A stretch of 16,474 nucleotides of DNA, from assembly GCA_002391195.1 (NCBI GenBank), contig DGRZ01000084.1, positions 593 to 17,066 of the forward strand. The letters are read 5' to 3'. The DNA is from Fibrobacter sp. UBA4375. Its GTDB lineage: Bacteria; Fibrobacterota; Fibrobacteria; Fibrobacterales; Fibrobacteraceae. The notes under the pieces were generated by a model. The model worked only from the letters and a program-made list of their open reading frames with translations. It had not been told where the DNA came from and ran no database searches. Below are positions 14,589 to 16,474 of this stretch, in pieces (the first letter of the stretch is position 1; each line of letters begins with the position of its first letter). Position numbers and translations under genes: made by a program.

Positions 14589-15563
14589 TTAATCCTTCAA
14601 GTATTCATCGACATCCATGCCAAAAGAGAGGCCCATGGCTGTCAACACCTCGTTAAGTTCCACCAAGGACTTCCGACCGAAGTTCTTGTATTTGAGCATA
14701 TCGTTTTCCTTGTTGCGCACAAGTTCACCGACCGTATGGATGTTGGCCATACGCAGGCAGTTGCTGGAGCGAACAGAGAGTTCCAGTTCATCGACGCGAG
14801 TGCGGAGCAGTTCCGCGATGCGCTGGTGTTCTTCGTCCTGGCCTTCAGCACCTTCGGTCACCAGGTCACCTTCGAAATTGATGAAGATTTCCAGGTGGTC
14901 GACGAGAAGCTTGGCAGCGTAGGCCAAGGCATCTTCGGGGTCGATGGAGCCGTCGGTGGTGATTTCCAGTTCCAGACGGTTGTAGTCTGTCTTCTGGCCC
15001 ACGCGGGTATCGCTGATGTGCATTGCGACTTTCTGCACCGGGTTGAAGTTCGCGTCCGTAGCGATAACGCCAATCGGAGCGTCCTTGTCCTTCAGTTCGT
15101 CGGCACGGACAAAACCGCGGCCACTGGAGATCTTCACGTCCATGGAAAGCGATGCGTTACCGTTCAGAGTAGCGATATGGACATCGGGGGTCAAAACAAC
15201 CACGCCCGGGTTTTCCATAAAGGACTTGGCAGTAACTTCGCCGTCGCCGGACACGTCCAGGTGCAAAGTTTCGTCGTGATCGGAAAGGAGCTTCACGCGG
15301 ATGCTCTTGAGATTCAGGATGATATCGGTGACATCTTCCTTGACACCGGGAATCGTCGAAAATTCCTTCTCGACGCCTTCGATTTTCACGGAGACAATGG
15401 CCGCACCCTGCAGGGAGGAAAGGAGCGTGCGACGGAGAGCGTTACCGAGGGTGATACCCCAGCCACGTTCCAAGGCCTCTACGACAAACTTTGCATAGCG
15501 GCCGTCTTCGCCGGTTTCCACTTTCTGGAAGCTGCGCGGCATTTGAAGTGATTTCCACATCAT
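14589..15563 (-). CDS. rpoA: DNA-directed RNA polymerase alpha subunit
   Basis: The product is 324 residues (E. coli 329). The N-terminal assembly domain includes ERGWGITLGNALRRTLLSSL and covers about residues 1-235. A linker with DEEHQRIAEL leads to the C-terminal DNA-binding domain, with ELSVRSSNCLRMANIHTVGE and NFGRKSLVELNE. R265, the key UP-element contact in E. coli, falls at the same number here, and the NFGRKS turn that also contacts DNA is present. The first of two adjacent ATG codons (15563) is used, as GAGG lies 8 nt upstream. It follows rpsK by 18 nt; rpsD, often found between them, is missing. Confidence 0.98.
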   Translation of the reverse strand: MMWKSLQMPRSFQKVETGEDGRYAKFVVEALERGWGITLGNALRRTLLSSLQGAAIVSVKIEGVEKEFSTIPGVKEDVTDIILNLKSIRVKLLSDHDETLHLDVSGDGEVTAKSFMENPGVVVLTPDVHIATLNGNASLSMDVKISSGRGFVRADELKDKDAPIGVIATDANFNPVQKVAMHISDTRVGQKTDYNRLELEITTDGSIDPEDALAYAAKLLVDHLEIFINFEGDLVTEGAEGQDEEHQRIAELLRTRVDELELSVRSSNCLRMANIHTVGELVRNKENDMLKYKNFGRKSLVELNEVLTAMGLSFGMDVDEYLKD

Positions 15564-15581
15564 TGGCGATACCTCTTTGGA

Positions 15582-16022
15582 TTAGACTCTTCTCTTCTTT
15601 TTAGGACGGCAACCGTTGTGAGGAATGCCCGTCACGTCCCGAATAGAGAGGACTTCGAGGCCCGCATTCTTGATAGCGCGGACGGCGGATTCACGACCAC
15701 CACCGGCGCCCTTGACGCGGACATCCACCTTGCGCATGCCGAGATCGAAAGCCTTGTGGGCAGCGGCTTCGGCAGCGAGCTGGGCGGCAAACGGAGTGCT
15801 CTTGCGGGAACCCTTGAAACCGGCATTACCGGGAGAGCCCCAAGCGACCACGTTACCGCGAGCATCGGTGATAGAAACGATTGTGTTGTTGAAGGTAGCG
15901 TTGACGCAGGCGATACCCTGGATGTCGATACGCTTCTTGCCCTTCTTGACCTTGACTTCTTCAGCGGCAGCAACCGGAGCTTCGGCAGCGGCAGCAGTTT
16001 CCTTAATTTCTTCTTCAGCCAC
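15582..16022 (-). CDS. rpsK: 30S ribosomal protein S11 with acidic/alanine-rich N-terminal extension
   Basis: The product is 146 residues against about 129 in E. coli. The core contains GIACVNATFNNTIVSITDAR, GFKGSRKSTPFAAQ and the conserved end IRDVTGIPHNGCRPKKKRRV. It helps form the platform of the small subunit and the mRNA exit site. The start codon is GTG at 16022, followed by GCT GAA GAA; AAGGAG lies 7 nt upstream and no ATG start fits. The first 30 residues (MAEEEIKETAAAAEAPVAAA and on) are low-complexity, rich in Ala and Glu, and then switch to the basic KVKKGKKR. I take this as a lineage extension rather than a mis-called start because the ribosome-binding site is strong. Confidence 0.96.
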   Translation of the reverse strand: MAEEEIKETAAAAEAPVAAAEEVKVKKGKKRIDIQGIACVNATFNNTIVSITDARGNVVAWGSPGNAGFKGSRKSTPFAAQLAAEAAAHKAFDLGMRKVDVRVKGAGGGRESAVRAIKNAGLEVLSIRDVTGIPHNGCRPKKKRRV

Positions 16023-16029
16023 GAGGAAT

Positions 16030-16035
16030 CTCCTT
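16030..16035 (-). promoter_or_regulatory. Ribosome-binding site for the GTG start of rpsK
   Basis: AAGGAG on the minus strand lies 7 nt before the GTG at 16022 and overlaps the TAA stop of rpsM (16034-16036). It fixes the long N-terminus of S11 and suggests coupled translation. Confidence 0.8.
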
Positions 16036-16402
16036 ACTTCTTCTTGTTAGCCACAGTCTTCTTGGGGCCCTTGCGGGTACGGGCGTTGGTACGGGAACGC
16101 TGACCGCGGACCGGGAGGCCCTTGCGGTGGCGGATGCCGCGATAGCAGCCGATATCCTGCAAACGCTTAATGTTCAAGGTGATTTCTGCGCGGAGCTGAC
16201 CTTCCACGGAGTATTCGTCTTCCAAGAGATGACGAATCTTACCTTGTTCTTCTTCGGTGAGGTCATCGCACTTTTTATTCTTGTCGATACCCAGCTGGGC
16301 ACAGACCTTGTTTGCGGTGAACAGACCGACACCATAGATTGCCGTCAGACCGTACTCGACGGTCTTGTTTTTCGGTAAATCGACACCAGCGATACGTGCC
16401 AT
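16034..16402 (-). CDS. rpsM: 30S ribosomal protein S13
   Basis: The product is 122 residues (E. coli 118). It begins MARIAGVDLPKNKTVEYGLT, contains the helix-two-turn-helix region YGVGLFTANKVCAQLGI and ends with GIRHRKGLPVRGQRSRTNAR followed by a basic GPKKTVANKKK tail that reaches towards the tRNAs in the P site. An AAGGAG ribosome-binding site precedes the ATG by 5 nt. It follows rpmJ by 9 nt and precedes rpsK by 11 nt, the usual order of this operon. Confidence 0.98.
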   Translation of the reverse strand: MARIAGVDLPKNKTVEYGLTAIYGVGLFTANKVCAQLGIDKNKKCDDLTEEEQGKIRHLLEDEYSVEGQLRAEITLNIKRLQDIGCYRGIRHRKGLPVRGQRSRTNARTRKGPKKTVANKKK

Positions 16403-16411
16403 ACGATCTCC

Positions 16412-16474
16412 TTATCCCTGCTTCTGCTTGTGACGGGGGTTCTTCGAACAGATGATACGCAATACACCCTTGCG
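16412..16474 (-). CDS. rpmJ: 50S ribosomal protein L36 (partial, 5' end outside window)
   Basis: Twenty codons and a TAA stop are visible: RKGVLRIICSKNPRHKQKQG. This is the C-terminal half of L36 with its zinc-ligand Cys and His (IICSKNPRHK). About 17-18 residues lie outside the window. It is the customary neighbour upstream of rpsM; being short and cut by the edge it is easily missed. Confidence 0.95.
   Translation of the reverse strand, partial: RKGVLRIICSKNPRHKQKQG

Noticed and set aside
14736..15551. 271-codon plus-strand open frame
   Set aside because: It is the mirror of rpoA, which is unmistakable on the other strand.
1..16474. CRISPR array, insertion sequence, prophage or toxin-antitoxin genes
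   Set aside because: I looked for regularly spaced repeats, transposase or integrase motifs and small paired genes and saw none.

Overview
The window looks like chromosomal DNA from an anaerobic bacterium of the FCB group, most probably Fibrobacter or a close relative. I infer this from the style of the housekeeping proteins, the promoter-like TATATT / TAnnTTTG boxes, the ferredoxin-dependent keto-acid oxidoreductase and the layout; no database search was possible. Almost every gene lies on the minus strand, so the window reads most naturally from right to left. The exceptions on the plus strand are one acyltransferase gene and no others.

Right end (about 14.1-16.5 kb): the tail of the ribosomal-protein/alpha operon, rpmJ (partial) - rpsM - rpsK - rpoA - rplQ, tightly packed and closed by a clear hairpin/T-tract terminator. 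rpsD, which in many bacteria sits between rpsK and rpoA, is absent here.

Middle (about 7.8-14.0 kb): a five-gene surface-polysaccharide operon transcribed from a promoter-like box lying directly against the rplQ terminator. In order it encodes an SLBB/Wza-type export protein, a Wzz-type chain-length regulator, a Wzy-type oligosaccharide repeat-unit polymerase, one GT4 glycosyltransferase and a Wzx-type flippase. Gene junctions are 3-nt gaps, a 19-nt overlap and an ATGA overlap, so translation is probably coupled. This block is visibly AT-richer than its flanks. A membrane acyltransferase on the plus strand (6766-7782) converges on the flippase gene with only 3 nt between stop codons. Together these genes are most of a Wzx/Wzy-dependent assembly line (flip, polymerise, set length, export, acylate), but no initiating phosphoglycosyltransferase and no sugar-nucleotide biosynthesis genes are present, so it must rely on other loci.

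Left-centre (0.94-6.6 kb): tRNA-Leu(UAG) - tig - clpP - clpX - lon, a compact protein quality-control block (ribosome-bound chaperone and two ATP-dependent proteases). Catalytic residues of ClpP (S97/H122/D171) and Lon (S679/K722) are all visible.

Left end (1-0.94 kb): after lon come two related palindromic repeats, then a small membrane-anchored coiled-coil protein with its own terminator, then the start of iorA (indolepyruvate ferredoxin oxidoreductase alpha subunit), cut by the window edge. No gene-free stretch exceeds 300 bases; the largest (6586-6765) holds the divergent tRNA and acyltransferase promoters. I see no CRISPR array, insertion sequence, riboswitch or phage gene. I did not find a clearly unprecedented system; the points most worth checking are the export protein's unusual membrane anchoring, the terminator-promoter tandems, the possible leaderless mRNAs and the repeat pair after lon.
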